From: Jeongeupia sp. HS-3
GTDB taxonomy: Bacteria > Pseudomonadota > Gammaproteobacteria > Burkholderiales > Chitinibacteraceae
Direction of reading: 5' to 3'
NCBI RefSeq assembly: GCF_015140455.1
Contig: NZ_AP024094.1
Span: 2,666,001 to 2,730,000 of the forward strand
DNA length: 64,000 bases
Below the pieces are notes generated by a model. That model searched no databases, was not told where the DNA came from, and saw nothing but the letters and a program-made list of their open reading frames with translations. Within the stretch, counting starts at the first letter, position 1. Each line of letters opens with the position of its first letter. This document shows, piece after piece, positions 39,968 to 48,515 of this stretch. A program made the position numbers and the translations under genes.

Positions 39968-41589
39968 ATCGATTGATCCCGCTGTTGGCGGCACTGAGCG
40001 CCACCGCCGTGTACGCCGAAGCGCCGCAGCAGGGCCGCGACTATTACGCAATCCAGCTGCTGTCGGCCTCCCGGCCCGAGGCGCTGCAGGCGACACAGGC
40101 AACGCTGACCGGCGTGCCGCACGTACGCGTCGAGCGACGCGGCGATTACTACGTGCTGCGCGCCGGCTTCTGGTCCGACCCGGCCGACGCCGGCCGGGCG
40201 CTGGCCGGGCTGCGATCGCGCTATCCGCAAGCCTTCGTGCGCATCGCCGTGTACCGGCCCGAGGCGATCGCCGCCCCGGCTCCCTCGGCGCAGTCGCAGT
40301 CGGGTGGCGGCACTGCCCAGGCCAATCTGCTGCGGCAGCAACAGAAACCGCAGGACGCCGGCGTGCGTCTGCACGGCAACGGCGCCGAGATCGAATATGC
40401 CGAGCAGGCGGCGCTGCGCAAACCGTCACCGCGCCTGACAAGTACCCCGGTAGCCGCCCCGACCCTTGCATCTCCACCGCCAGCGACCGGCAAACACCGC
40501 AATGCGCCCGACGAGCGCCCGCTCTGGGCGTTGCTGCACGCCGGGCGGCTGGCCGAGTTCGACGCGCAACTGCGCCAGACACCGGGCTGGCAGCCATCGC
40601 GCGCGCTGCGCGACGAACGCCAGCGGCGCGGCGATGCCGCCACCTTGCAAGCGGCGCGGGCCGACGGCGATACCGCCGCGCTGCAGGCGCTGGTCGCCAC
40701 CCGGCCGGCGCTGGCCAGCTGCCAGCACATCGACGTGCTGTGGCGCGTCGCCGACGCCCATGCGGCACAAGGCAACGTCGATGGTGCATGGGCACTGTAC
40801 CGGCCGCTGTTCCCTGGCTGCCAGCCGGCGCAGGTACGCATCGCCAGCCTGCAAAAGGCCGAAGCGCTGTTCACCGCCGCGCAGGTCGACGCACTGGTCG
40901 CGATTGAGGCGCGCGACGGCCGGCGTGATCCGGCCAGCGACACCGAATTCGCCACGCTGCGCTACCAGCGGCGGCTCGCCGCGTGGACCAGCGGCGAAGC
41001 ACCGGCCGCGCTCGCCGACGAAATCCGCATGCGCCGCGATCCGGCCGGCGCCACGCGCGCCGGCTGGGCCGCGTTCAACACCGGCGACGATGCGGCGGCA
41101 CAGGCCTGGTTCGAGCGGGCGATCGCCTTTGGCGAAGCGCGCAGCGAGCCGCTGTATGGCCTCGCGTCGGTTGCGCAACGGCAGGGGCGCAACGACGCGG
41201 TCGCCGCGCTGCTCGCCCAGCCGGCACTCGCAGCCGATCCGCGTGGCGACGCCCTGCTCGGGCAGCTGGCGTTCACGCGCGCGCGCAACGCCAGCGCCGA
41301 CAAACGCTATCACGACAGCCAGGCCGCACTGGCGCAGGCACAGGCGCTCGGCGTGCCGGCCGAACAGTGCGCCCCGCTGGCGGCGTGGAACCTGTACGGC
41401 CTCGGCGACCTGCCCGCCGCGGCCGAGGCATTCGAGGCCCTGTACCGGGTCGGCGGCGACACGGCCAGCGCCGAAGGGCTGGCGTTGAGCCTGCCTCCGG
41501 CGACGCTGCGCGCCAAGGTGCGCGAACTGGGTGGCCCGCTGCGTGACTATGCCGATGCCCTTGCCACGCGACGGGTGCTCGGCCGCTAA
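39964..41589 (+). CDS. Secreted SPOR- and TPR-like protein of the bcs locus
   Basis: A 541-residue protein with a signal peptide (about 1-18), a SPOR-like domain (about 25-97; DYYAIQLLSASRPEALQ, then RGDYYVLRAGFWSDPADAGRAL), a low-complexity Pro/Ala/Gln linker (about 98-180) and a C-terminal helical-repeat region with TPR character (about 185-520). SPOR domains bind denuded peptidoglycan glycan strands. It overlaps bcsZ (ATGA) and so is almost certainly cotranslated with the synthase. BcsC has TPRs plus a barrel; here only the repeat part is in this gene, as in TPR proteins such as BcsK that some operons use in place of BcsC. The exact family is not certain. Confidence 0.75.
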   Translation: MNRLIPLLAALSATAVYAEAPQQGRDYYAIQLLSASRPEALQATQATLTGVPHVRVERRGDYYVLRAGFWSDPADAGRALAGLRSRYPQAFVRIAVYRPEAIAAPAPSAQSQSGGGTAQANLLRQQQKPQDAGVRLHGNGAEIEYAEQAALRKPSPRLTSTPVAAPTLASPPPATGKHRNAPDERPLWALLHAGRLAEFDAQLRQTPGWQPSRALRDERQRRGDAATLQAARADGDTAALQALVATRPALASCQHIDVLWRVADAHAAQGNVDGAWALYRPLFPGCQPAQVRIASLQKAEALFTAAQVDALVAIEARDGRRDPASDTEFATLRYQRRLAAWTSGEAPAALADEIRMRRDPAGATRAGWAAFNTGDDAAAQAWFERAIAFGEARSEPLYGLASVAQRQGRNDAVAALLAQPALAADPRGDALLGQLAFTRARNASADKRYHDSQAALAQAQALGVPAEQCAPLAAWNLYGLGDLPAAAEAFEALYRVGGDTASAEGLALSLPPATLRAKVRELGGPLRDYADALATRRVLGR

Positions 41590-41770
41590 GGCCAGAACGC
41601 CGCAGCACCGTTGTTCCACGCTGTACACGATGCATGCGCTGCGCCGGCGCGCATCAAGCGCCGGACAAAACCGGGCCTGCACGCTACCATCTGCGCTCAT
41701 CGGCCTGTATCTTCTCGGGCCCACAGAAACCGGCCCGCACACCGTCGCGGCGCCGCTGCAAAGACAAACA

Positions 41771-42811
41771 ATGAAAACAATGATTCGCGCCCTGCTTCCC
41801 TGGCTCCTGCTGCTGCCGGTCTGCGCCACGGCCGGCGAACTCGCCCTCTCCACCGAGCCGGTATCGGCACAGTCCGCACCGCTGATCCCGAACCTGGGCT
41901 ACGAAGGTCGGGTAACGCCGATGCCCGAGCCGCTCGAGGTGCTGCCCGAGGCCAGCAAGCCCGCCGAGCCGGCGCCGAAACAGTGGGATCACGCCCTGCC
42001 GTTCTTCGCCCAGCGCGTCATCGACAAGGGCTACAACCTGCCCAATCCGTACGACGTCGGCCTGTCGTACTACTACAGCACGCAGAACATGCTGCTGAGC
42101 AATCTGAAGGTCTCGCTCAACGATAAGCCACTGCGCACCGCCGGCTTTGTCTCGTTTCCCAAGAGCACGCTGGAGAACCGCTCCGAACAGGTACAGCTGG
42201 GCGCGTGGATCTTTCCCTTCCTGAACGTCTACGGCCTCGTCGGCCACATCAAGGGCGGTGGCGATATCGGCATTTCGATGTCGGCCGCCGAGGCGGTGCA
42301 GTTCATCACCGGCGCGGATCCCTGTTCGGGCCGGCGCAAGCCCGACTGGTGCGGCAAGACGGTCGCCGCGACCGCGCACGCCAATTACGACGGCTACTCC
42401 TACGGCGCCGGCTTCACGCTCGCCGGCAATATCGACAGCGTCTACTTCGCGCTGCCGGTCACGTACACGGTGTCGAACGTGTCGATGTCCGACTCCAACG
42501 CCAAGAGCTGGAATATCGCCCCGCGCATGGGCGTCAACTGGCAGCTCGGCGATTACGGCACGATGATGACCTACATCGGTGCGACCTATCTCAACACCAG
42601 CGTCACCATCACCGGCACCTTCACCGCGCCGACGGCGGAGATGATCGGCCAGGATACCCAGCTCAATTTCAGCATCGACGAAAAGATCGCCAATCCGTGG
42701 AACGGGCTGGCCGGCTTCCACTGGATGGTCAACCGCAATATCAGCCTGCTCGCCGAGCTCGGCTTCGGCGCGCGTCAGGGTTATATCCTCAGTGCCTTCT
42801 ACCGCTTCTAA
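41771..42811 (+). CDS. Predicted outer-membrane beta-barrel protein of the bcs locus
   Basis: A 346-residue protein with a signal peptide (MIRALLPWLLLLPVCATAG, cleavage near residue 22), a Pro/Glu-rich linker, then a region rich in alternating aromatic and small residues that fits an outer-membrane barrel. It ends with the Phe-terminated signal YILSAFYRF recognised by BamA. A loop contains two Cys (DPCSGRRKPDWCG), probably a disulfide. I do not recognise a named family. It starts 181 bases after the SPOR/TPR gene and ends 7 bases before the Omp85-like gene, so these two outer-membrane genes form a pair. A longer upstream frame overlaps the SPOR/TPR gene and lacks a signal. Confidence 0.7.
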   Translation: MKTMIRALLPWLLLLPVCATAGELALSTEPVSAQSAPLIPNLGYEGRVTPMPEPLEVLPEASKPAEPAPKQWDHALPFFAQRVIDKGYNLPNPYDVGLSYYYSTQNMLLSNLKVSLNDKPLRTAGFVSFPKSTLENRSEQVQLGAWIFPFLNVYGLVGHIKGGGDIGISMSAAEAVQFITGADPCSGRRKPDWCGKTVAATAHANYDGYSYGAGFTLAGNIDSVYFALPVTYTVSNVSMSDSNAKSWNIAPRMGVNWQLGDYGTMMTYIGATYLNTSVTITGTFTAPTAEMIGQDTQLNFSIDEKIANPWNGLAGFHWMVNRNISLLAELGFGARQGYILSAFYRF

Positions 42812-42818
42812 GCCCGCC

Positions 42819-43940
42819 ATGAATATCCGCCCACTGGCGCTGTGCGCGCTGATGCTCGCCGCCGGCGCCGCCCATGCCGACGAGAGCTGGCTCGACCGCA
42901 CGCTGACCAAACTGGGGGCGTCGAAGGAAGTCGACCTCAGCCACGGCATGGACTGGGGCGTGCTGCCCGGGCCGTTCTACAACCCGGAAATGGGCGTCGG
43001 CATCGGCATGGCCGCGGTCGGCCTGTATAAACCGCCCGGCGCCGAGGCCGAAACCCAGCTGTCGACGCTGACGCTCAAGGGTTTCGTCAGCTCGGTCGGC
43101 GCGATGGGCGTCGGTTTCGACAACAACACCTTCTTCGGCGACGACAGCTGGCGCTTCCTCGCCAGCGGCATGATCGTCAACCTGCCGACCTCGTACTGGG
43201 GCGTCGGCTATGACGCCGGCAGCAACGATGCCAACAAGCACGGCTACACCAAGGAAGAGTTCTCGCTCTCGCCGAAGCTGCTAAAGCGGATCGCGCCGAA
43301 CACCTATGCCGGGCTGGGCTGGAGTTTGCAACAGACGCACGCGACCGAGATCAAGGCAGGCAGCGCGATCGAGACCGACCCGGATGGCGCATCGGTGCTT
43401 GCATCGGGCATCACCGCGCATTTCTACTACGACACGCGCGACTTCATCCCCAACCCGAAGTACGGCCAGACGCTGCAGCTCAACGCGGCGTTCTACGCCC
43501 CCGGTCTCGGCAGCGACAACCGCTTCCAGACACTGGAAACGATCTACGACTACTACCTGCCGGTCGGCGAGCGCGACGTGCTGGCGCTCGACGTCTACAG
43601 CCATCTGGCTTGGGGCGACGTGCCGTGGACGATGATGTCGCAGATGGGCAACGGCAACCGGATGCGTGGCTATTTCCTCGGCCAGTACCGCGACAAGAAC
43701 GTGGTCTCGGCGCAGCTGGAATACCGCCACCACATCACCGGCCGCCACGGCGTGGTGTTCTGGGGTGGCGCCGGCACGCTGGCCGACTCGGTCGGCGATC
43801 TGGGCAAGGATGCGCCGTGGCTGCCAACCGTCGGCGTCGGCTACCGCTTCGAATTCAAACCGCGCGTCAACATCCGGCTCGACTTCGGCGTCGGCCGCGA
43901 TACCGCCGGCGTGTATTTCCAGATCAACGAAGCGTTCTAG
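42819..43940 (+). CDS. BamA/TamA (Omp85) family outer-membrane protein, barrel only
   Basis: A 373-residue protein with a signal peptide ([19 protein letters not shown]) and then directly a barrel of the Omp85/bacterial surface antigen type. The Omp85 loop-6 motif is visible as [14 protein letters not shown] near residue 282, then LEYRH and the end YFQINEAF with a terminal Phe. No POTRA domains fit in the space before the barrel, unlike BamA, TamA or FhaC. It follows the previous barrel gene by 7 bases. It may be a secretion or insertion pore for the exopolysaccharide locus, but its link to bcs is inferred only from position. Confidence 0.78.
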   Translation: MNIRPLALCALMLAAGAAHADESWLDRTLTKLGASKEVDLSHGMDWGVLPGPFYNPEMGVGIGMAAVGLYKPPGAEAETQLSTLTLKGFVSSVGAMGVGFDNNTFFGDDSWRFLASGMIVNLPTSYWGVGYDAGSNDANKHGYTKEEFSLSPKLLKRIAPNTYAGLGWSLQQTHATEIKAGSAIETDPDGASVLASGITAHFYYDTRDFIPNPKYGQTLQLNAAFYAPGLGSDNRFQTLETIYDYYLPVGERDVLALDVYSHLAWGDVPWTMMSQMGNGNRMRGYFLGQYRDKNVVSAQLEYRHHITGRHGVVFWGGAGTLADSVGDLGKDAPWLPTVGVGYRFEFKPRVNIRLDFGVGRDTAGVYFQINEAF

Positions 43941-43982
43941 AACCGCCCGGCTGATTCCGGCCACCGAGCGCGGTGGCCCGTG

Positions 43983-44759
43983 TCAACGCGCCAGCAGGTC
44001 GGCACAGCGCGCAGCCTCGACCGCGGCGCCGACGATGCCGGCGTTGTTCTGCAGCGCCGCAGGCACCACCTCAAAGCGCAGCCCGGTCAGCTCGGGGATG
44101 AATTTTTCGTGCTTCTTGCTGATGCCGCCGCCGATGATCACCAGATCGGGCGACAGCAAGAGGTCCAGGTGCTGCAGGTAGGCATTGAGCCGCGGCGTGT
44201 AGTCCTTCCATTTCAGCTCAAGCTCTTCCTTGGCCTTGGCCGAGCAGTATTTTTCGGCGATCGCATCCTTGGGGAAGATCAGATGGCCGAACTCGGTATT
44301 GCGGATCAGCCGGCCGTCGACGATCAGCGCCGAGCCGATGCCGGTGCCGAGGGTGATGACGACGACCTTGCCGCCGCGGCCGTGGGCGGCGCCGAACTGC
44401 ACCTCGGCAAGGCCGGCGGCGTCGGCATCGTTGACCAGCGTCAGCGGCAGGCCGGTCGCATCGGAAAGGATGCGTTCGGCCGGGGCGTTGAGCCAGGTCT
44501 GGTCGACATTGGCCGCCGATAGCGTCACGCCGTTATGAACAATCGCCGGAAAGGTACAACCGACCGGGCCGGTCCAGCTGAAATGCTCGACCAGCTGGCG
44601 CACCACGGCGCCGACGGCTTCGGGCGTCGACGGCTGCGGGGTATCGATCTTGTAGCGTTCGGCGAGCAACTCGCCGGTGACGACGTTAACCGGCGCCCCC
44701 TTGATACCGGTACCACCGATGTCGATACCCAGTACTGCTACCGGTGCTGCGCTGTCCAT
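43983..44759 (-). CDS. ppgK: ROK-family glucokinase, probable polyphosphate glucokinase
   Basis: A 258-residue sugar kinase. The ATP/polyphosphate loop is [14 protein letters not shown], the sugar-binding [10 protein letters not shown] is near residue 120, and a second phosphate motif is [13 protein letters not shown] near 142. The lack of the ROK zinc Cys cluster, and the short length, match the polyphosphate-glucose phosphotransferase branch (about 250-270 residues). It makes glucose 6-phosphate from polyphosphate or ATP; the donor is inferred from likeness. It starts at the Met before DSAAPV. It is convergent with the Omp85-like gene. Confidence 0.8.
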   Translation of the reverse strand: MDSAAPVAVLGIDIGGTGIKGAPVNVVTGELLAERYKIDTPQPSTPEAVGAVVRQLVEHFSWTGPVGCTFPAIVHNGVTLSAANVDQTWLNAPAERILSDATGLPLTLVNDADAAGLAEVQFGAAHGRGGKVVVITLGTGIGSALIVDGRLIRNTEFGHLIFPKDAIAEKYCSAKAKEELELKWKDYTPRLNAYLQHLDLLLSPDLVIIGGGISKKHEKFIPELTGLRFEVVPAALQNNAGIVGAAVEAARCADLLAR

Positions 44760-44844
44760 ACCCTGCCCCTTGTCGATCAATCGGCGGAAGTTTGCCGCCG
44801 ACAGCCACAAAGTCAAGCAGGTAAAACCTCAGCACTGCGCCGGA

Positions 44845-45432
44845 TCAACGTGAAGCGCTGCTGCGCAGCTCCAGCAAGCGTTTTTTGTCGGCATCGGCAC
44901 GGCGTTTCACCGTGTCGATATCGGCCAGTTTGGTATTGGTATCGGCATCGATATCGGCCACTTCCTTCTGGCTGACCGAAATATCGGCGCCAAGGTCGGC
45001 CGGTATCGCTTTCTTGGCTTTTTGCAGCCGCTGTTGCTGCTGCTGCTGGCGAGCCAACCTTTGCTCGACAGTCTGGCGACGTATCTTGTTGGTCTGGATG
45101 CCGCCTTGCAGCGCATCGACCTGACGATCGCGCAGCAGGTCGATTTCCTGCGGCGTCGAGAACGACTGCAGCAGCGCCTTGTCGCGCCGCTGCGCATCCT
45201 TGCGTTGCTGCACCTCGGCTTGCTGGCGCACGCGCTCGTCCTCGGACACCGCTTTCTGTGGCCCGCGTTTGACAAGGCCACGACTATCCAGCTCGGACAC
45301 GCCGTTTTTGGGCGCATTGGCGGGTGGTTTATCGCTGAATTGCACATTGCCGCTGTCGTCGACCCAGCGATACAGCGGCGCCGCCTGTACCGACATTGCC
45401 ATCAGCATCAAACCCAAAACCACCCCACGCAT
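44845..45432 (-). CDS. DUF4124 exported protein with coiled coil
   Basis: A 195-residue protein with a signal peptide (MRGVVLGLMLMAMSVQAAP) and the DUF4124 module right after it (LYRWVDDSGNVQFSDKPP). The rest is a charged coiled coil with a run of Gln residues (RQQQQQQRLQKA). It is predicted to be periplasmic; function unknown. It lies just upstream of the glucokinase gene and downstream of pyrE, all on the minus strand. Confidence 0.83.
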   Translation of the reverse strand: MRGVVLGLMLMAMSVQAAPLYRWVDDSGNVQFSDKPPANAPKNGVSELDSRGLVKRGPQKAVSEDERVRQQAEVQQRKDAQRRDKALLQSFSTPQEIDLLRDRQVDALQGGIQTNKIRRQTVEQRLARQQQQQQRLQKAKKAIPADLGADISVSQKEVADIDADTNTKLADIDTVKRRADADKKRLLELRSSASR

Positions 45433-45467
45433 CGCACTTCCTCTTATCGTTGTGTGCGCGCCCCGGC

Positions 45468-46109
45468 TTATGAGATGCCGTATTGGGCGCGATATTCGCT
45501 AACCTTGGCCAGTTTGTCGGCCATGCCTTCGCCGTTTTCCAGATAGCCCACCAAATCGTTCAGCGTGGCAATCGGGATCACCGGAATGCCGAACTGCTGT
45601 TCCACTTCCTGCACCGCCGACAAGGCACCGGTGCCGCGTTCCATCCGGTCGAGCGCGATCAGCACGCCGGCCGGCTCGGCGCCGTTGGCGCGGATCAGGT
45701 TCACCGATTCGCGCACGCTGGTGCCGGCGGAAATCACATCATCAATAATCAAGACCCGGCCCTTCAGCGGTGCGCCGACCAGCACGCCGCCTTCGCCGTG
45801 ATCCTTGGCTTCCTTGCGGTTGAACGCAAACGGCACGTTGTGGCCGGCTTCGGCCAGTTTCACCGCGGTTGCCGCTGCCAGCACGATGCCCTTGTAGGCC
45901 GGCCCGAACAGCACGTCGAACTCGACCCTGGAAGCCAGTGCGGCCTGCGCGTAGCAACGCGCCAGCTCGCCGACCGACGCACCGTCGCTGAACAGCCCGG
46001 CGTTAAAGAAGTACGGCGAGGTACGCCCGGCTTTGGTGATAAACTCGCCAAACAAAAGCACGTTCTGTGCCACGGCGAATTCGATGAATTCCCGGCGGAA
46101 ATCGGACAT
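45468..46109 (-). CDS. pyrE: Orotate phosphoribosyltransferase
   Basis: A 213-residue type I phosphoribosyltransferase with the PRPP-binding motif [16 protein letters not shown] near residue 120, [15 protein letters not shown] (lysine-rich active loop) and the N-terminal [10 protein letters not shown]. It makes orotidine 5'-phosphate in pyrimidine synthesis. GGAG lies about 6 bases before the start (CAGGAGTGTATCC). It is divergent from the exonuclease III gene, an arrangement seen in Neisseriales and pseudomonads. Confidence 0.96.
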   Translation of the reverse strand: MSDFRREFIEFAVAQNVLLFGEFITKAGRTSPYFFNAGLFSDGASVGELARCYAQAALASRVEFDVLFGPAYKGIVLAAATAVKLAEAGHNVPFAFNRKEAKDHGEGGVLVGAPLKGRVLIIDDVISAGTSVRESVNLIRANGAEPAGVLIALDRMERGTGALSAVQEVEQQFGIPVIPIATLNDLVGYLENGEGMADKLAKVSEYRAQYGIS

Positions 46110-46255
46110 GGATACACTCCTGTTTCATGGTGTTACGCTCCGACCGCCTTCAGCTTATTGTAAGTGAAGACCTGACCATTTTCGGAGCCATAGTGACGAA
46201 AAACAGCATATCACGCGGGTCAAGCGGGTCTGAACACCCCTCCAAGGAGAATATC

Positions 46256-47029
46256 TTGCGTATTGTCAGCGCCAACCTCAACGGCATCCGCTCGGCCACC
46301 ACCAAGGGTTTTCTCGACTGGCTGGTGAACTCGAACGCCGACGTCGTCGCCCTGCAGGAACTCAAGGCGCAAGGCCCGGACCTCTCCGACGCGATGCGCG
46401 CCCCCGAGGGCTACCACGGCTATTTTCATTACGCCGAGAAAAAGGGTTACAGCGGCGTCGGCCTGTATTGCCGCCGCGAACCCGACGAGGTGATCGAAGG
46501 CCTCGGCATCGCCGAGTTCGACGCCGAGGGCCGCTATCTGGAAGCGCGCTGGGGCAATCTGTCGGTGATCTCGCTCTACCTGCCGTCGGGCTCCAGCTCG
46601 GAGGAGCGCCAGCAGGTCAAATTCGACTTCATGGCCAAGTTCTGGCCGCATCTGGCGCAGCTCGCCGCCTCGGGGCGCGATGTTGTGGTGCTGGGCGACT
46701 GGAATATCGCCCACAACGAGATCGACCTGAAAAACTGGAAGGGCAACCGGAAGAACTCGGGCTTCCTGCCCGAAGAACGGGCGTGGATCGGGCAGATTTT
46801 CAGCGAACTCAAGCTCGTCGACGTCTGGCGCACGCTCTACCCGGACGTCGCCGGCTACACCTGGTGGAGCAATCGCGGCCAGGCCTATGCCAAGGACGTC
46901 GGCTGGCGCATCGACTACCAGATCGCCACCCCGGCACTGGCCGCCACCGCGCAGGCCGGCTTCGTCTACAAGGACGAGAAGTTCTCCGACCACGCGCCGC
47001 TGGTCATCGATTACGACTACCCGTTCTAA
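46256..47029 (+). CDS. xthA: Exodeoxyribonuclease III
   Basis: A 257-residue member of the AP-endonuclease (ExoA/Xth) family. Catalytic parts are visible: LQELKAQ (metal Glu), GDWNIAHNEIDL (Asp, Asn), GWRIDYQIAT, and SDHAPLVI (catalytic His). It nicks abasic sites and degrades 3' ends in base excision repair. No ATG or GTG fits the family start: TTG at 46256 with AAGGAG 6 bases before it is the start. Upstream in-frame codons do not match the family. Confidence 0.94.
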   Translation: MRIVSANLNGIRSATTKGFLDWLVNSNADVVALQELKAQGPDLSDAMRAPEGYHGYFHYAEKKGYSGVGLYCRREPDEVIEGLGIAEFDAEGRYLEARWGNLSVISLYLPSGSSSEERQQVKFDFMAKFWPHLAQLAASGRDVVVLGDWNIAHNEIDLKNWKGNRKNSGFLPEERAWIGQIFSELKLVDVWRTLYPDVAGYTWWSNRGQAYAKDVGWRIDYQIATPALAATAQAGFVYKDEKFSDHAPLVIDYDYPF

Positions 47030-47044
47030 AGCACAACTAATAAA

Positions 47045-47135
47045 ACCCTGCTGGCGGCGTTGCGCTCACTGGCCGTACTTGCTTGTACTGTCTGCGTTTC
47101 GCACGCCTTGCCAGCACCGTTGCACTGGGTTTTCT
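47045..47135. repeat. Long imperfect stem-loop, possibly a dispersed repeat
   Basis: Outer arms GCTGGC-GGCGT-TGCG (47050-47064) pair with CGCACGCC-TT-GCCAGC (47100-47115), leaving only a two-base bulge; within the loop GTAC-N6-GTAC makes a second small hairpin. The form suggests a REP-like dispersed element; similar sequences occur in Neisseriales genomes as I remember them. It lies between the exonuclease III and AmpG-like genes. Only one copy is recognised in this window. Confidence 0.5.
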
Positions 47136-47240
47136 TAGCTGCGCTCTATCTACTGCCACGATCCCGACGCGCCGACTGAGGCGGATTGCCCGGCAAAGCG
47201 GCGTAACATAGCCGCCAACCTGCCCATCCACCGGTTTCCC

Positions 47241-48479
47241 ATGGCCTTCCGCGATTACTTCTCCGTGTTTTCGAACCGCCGCATCGCCGCGGCGATGTTC
47301 ATCGGCTTTGCCTCGGGCCTGCCGCTGGCGCTGACCGGCTCGACCTTGCAGGCGGTGCTGTCGGATGCCGGGCTCGACGTCAAAACCATCGGCTTGTTCA
47401 CCCTCGTCGGCCAGCCGTATACGTGGAAGTTTCTCTGGTCGCCGCTGCTCGACCGCTTTCCGATCCCACCGGGACGGCGGCGCGGCTGGATGATGGTGAT
47501 GCAGCTGTTGCTCGCCGCGGTAATCGCCACCATGGGCGGGCTGAACCCGGCCGAGCACCTGATGACCTATGCGGTGCTGGCGCTGCTGGTGGCGTTCTTC
47601 TCGGCGACGCAAGACATCGCCATCGACGCCTACCGTACCGAGCTGGTGCACCACGAAGAACGCGGCGCGGCGGCGGCGGTCGGCGTGTTCGGCTATCGCA
47701 TGGCGATGCTGACCTCGGGCGCGGGTGCGCTGATCCTTGCCGACACGCTGTTCAACTGGCAGCAGACCTACTGGGTGATGGCGGCGGTGGTCGCGGTGCT
47801 GGCGGTGTTCACCTTCCTCTCGCCCGAACCGCAGACTGCGGCGCGCGCACCGAAAACGCTGCAGGAAGCCGTGGTCGAACCGTGGAAGGAGTTCTTCTCG
47901 CGCCGCGGCGCCTGGCTGCTGCTGGCGCTGGTGATCGCCTATAAATTGGGCGATGCCTTCGCCGGCTCGCTGTCGACCAAATTCCTGCTCGACATGGGCT
48001 ACAGCAAGACCATCATCGGCGAGGCCAACAAGGTGTTCGGGCTGATCGCGACCATCGTCGGCGGCTTTATCGGCGCGACGCTGATGGTCAAACTCGGCCT
48101 GTACCGCTCGCTGCTGGTGTTCGGCATCGCCCAGGCGCTGACCAATCTCGGCTACTGGCTGATCGCCACCGGCGGCGTCCCCGACCACGCGCTGCTGTTC
48201 GCCGCCATTGCCTGCGAGAACCTCGCCGGCGGCATGGGCACCACCGCAGCGGTGGCGCTGTTGATGAGCCTGTGCAACCCGCGCTTTACCGCCACCCAGT
48301 ACGCGCTGCTGTCGGCGCTGGCGGCGTTCGGCCGCGTCTACGTCGGCCCGGCCGCCGGTTACCTCGTCGCCCAGTTCGGCTGGGCCGATTTCTTCGTGTT
48401 CTCGGTCGCCGTCGGCGTGCCGGGCGTGCTGCTGGTGTGGCTGATGCGCGCGCGGATTCGCGAACTCGACGTCGGCTGA
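47241..48479 (+). CDS. ampG: AmpG-like muropeptide permease (MFS)
   Basis: A 412-residue major-facilitator protein with about 12 membrane helices. Family features: FASGLPLALTGSTLQA near the N-terminus, YTWKFLWSPLLDRF, and FSATQDIAIDAYRTE. AmpG imports GlcNAc-anhydroMurNAc peptides for cell-wall recycling and beta-lactamase induction. It is shorter than the E. coli protein (491) because the C-terminal extra helices are absent, as in many beta-proteobacterial members. No ampD or ampR lies nearby. Confidence 0.85.
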   Translation: MAFRDYFSVFSNRRIAAAMFIGFASGLPLALTGSTLQAVLSDAGLDVKTIGLFTLVGQPYTWKFLWSPLLDRFPIPPGRRRGWMMVMQLLLAAVIATMGGLNPAEHLMTYAVLALLVAFFSATQDIAIDAYRTELVHHEERGAAAAVGVFGYRMAMLTSGAGALILADTLFNWQQTYWVMAAVVAVLAVFTFLSPEPQTAARAPKTLQEAVVEPWKEFFSRRGAWLLLALVIAYKLGDAFAGSLSTKFLLDMGYSKTIIGEANKVFGLIATIVGGFIGATLMVKLGLYRSLLVFGIAQALTNLGYWLIATGGVPDHALLFAAIACENLAGGMGTTAAVALLMSLCNPRFTATQYALLSALAAFGRVYVGPAAGYLVAQFGWADFFVFSVAVGVPGVLLVWLMRARIRELDVG

Positions 48480-48515
48480 GCCAGACCACCGCCCTTAGCG
48501 TAATCAGCCCGCAGC

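Noticed and set aside
46120-46140. TGTTTCATGGTGTTAC as a parS site
   Set aside because: Only the left half fits the parS palindrome TGTTTCACGTGAAACA; the right half does not. No other near-match was found by eye.
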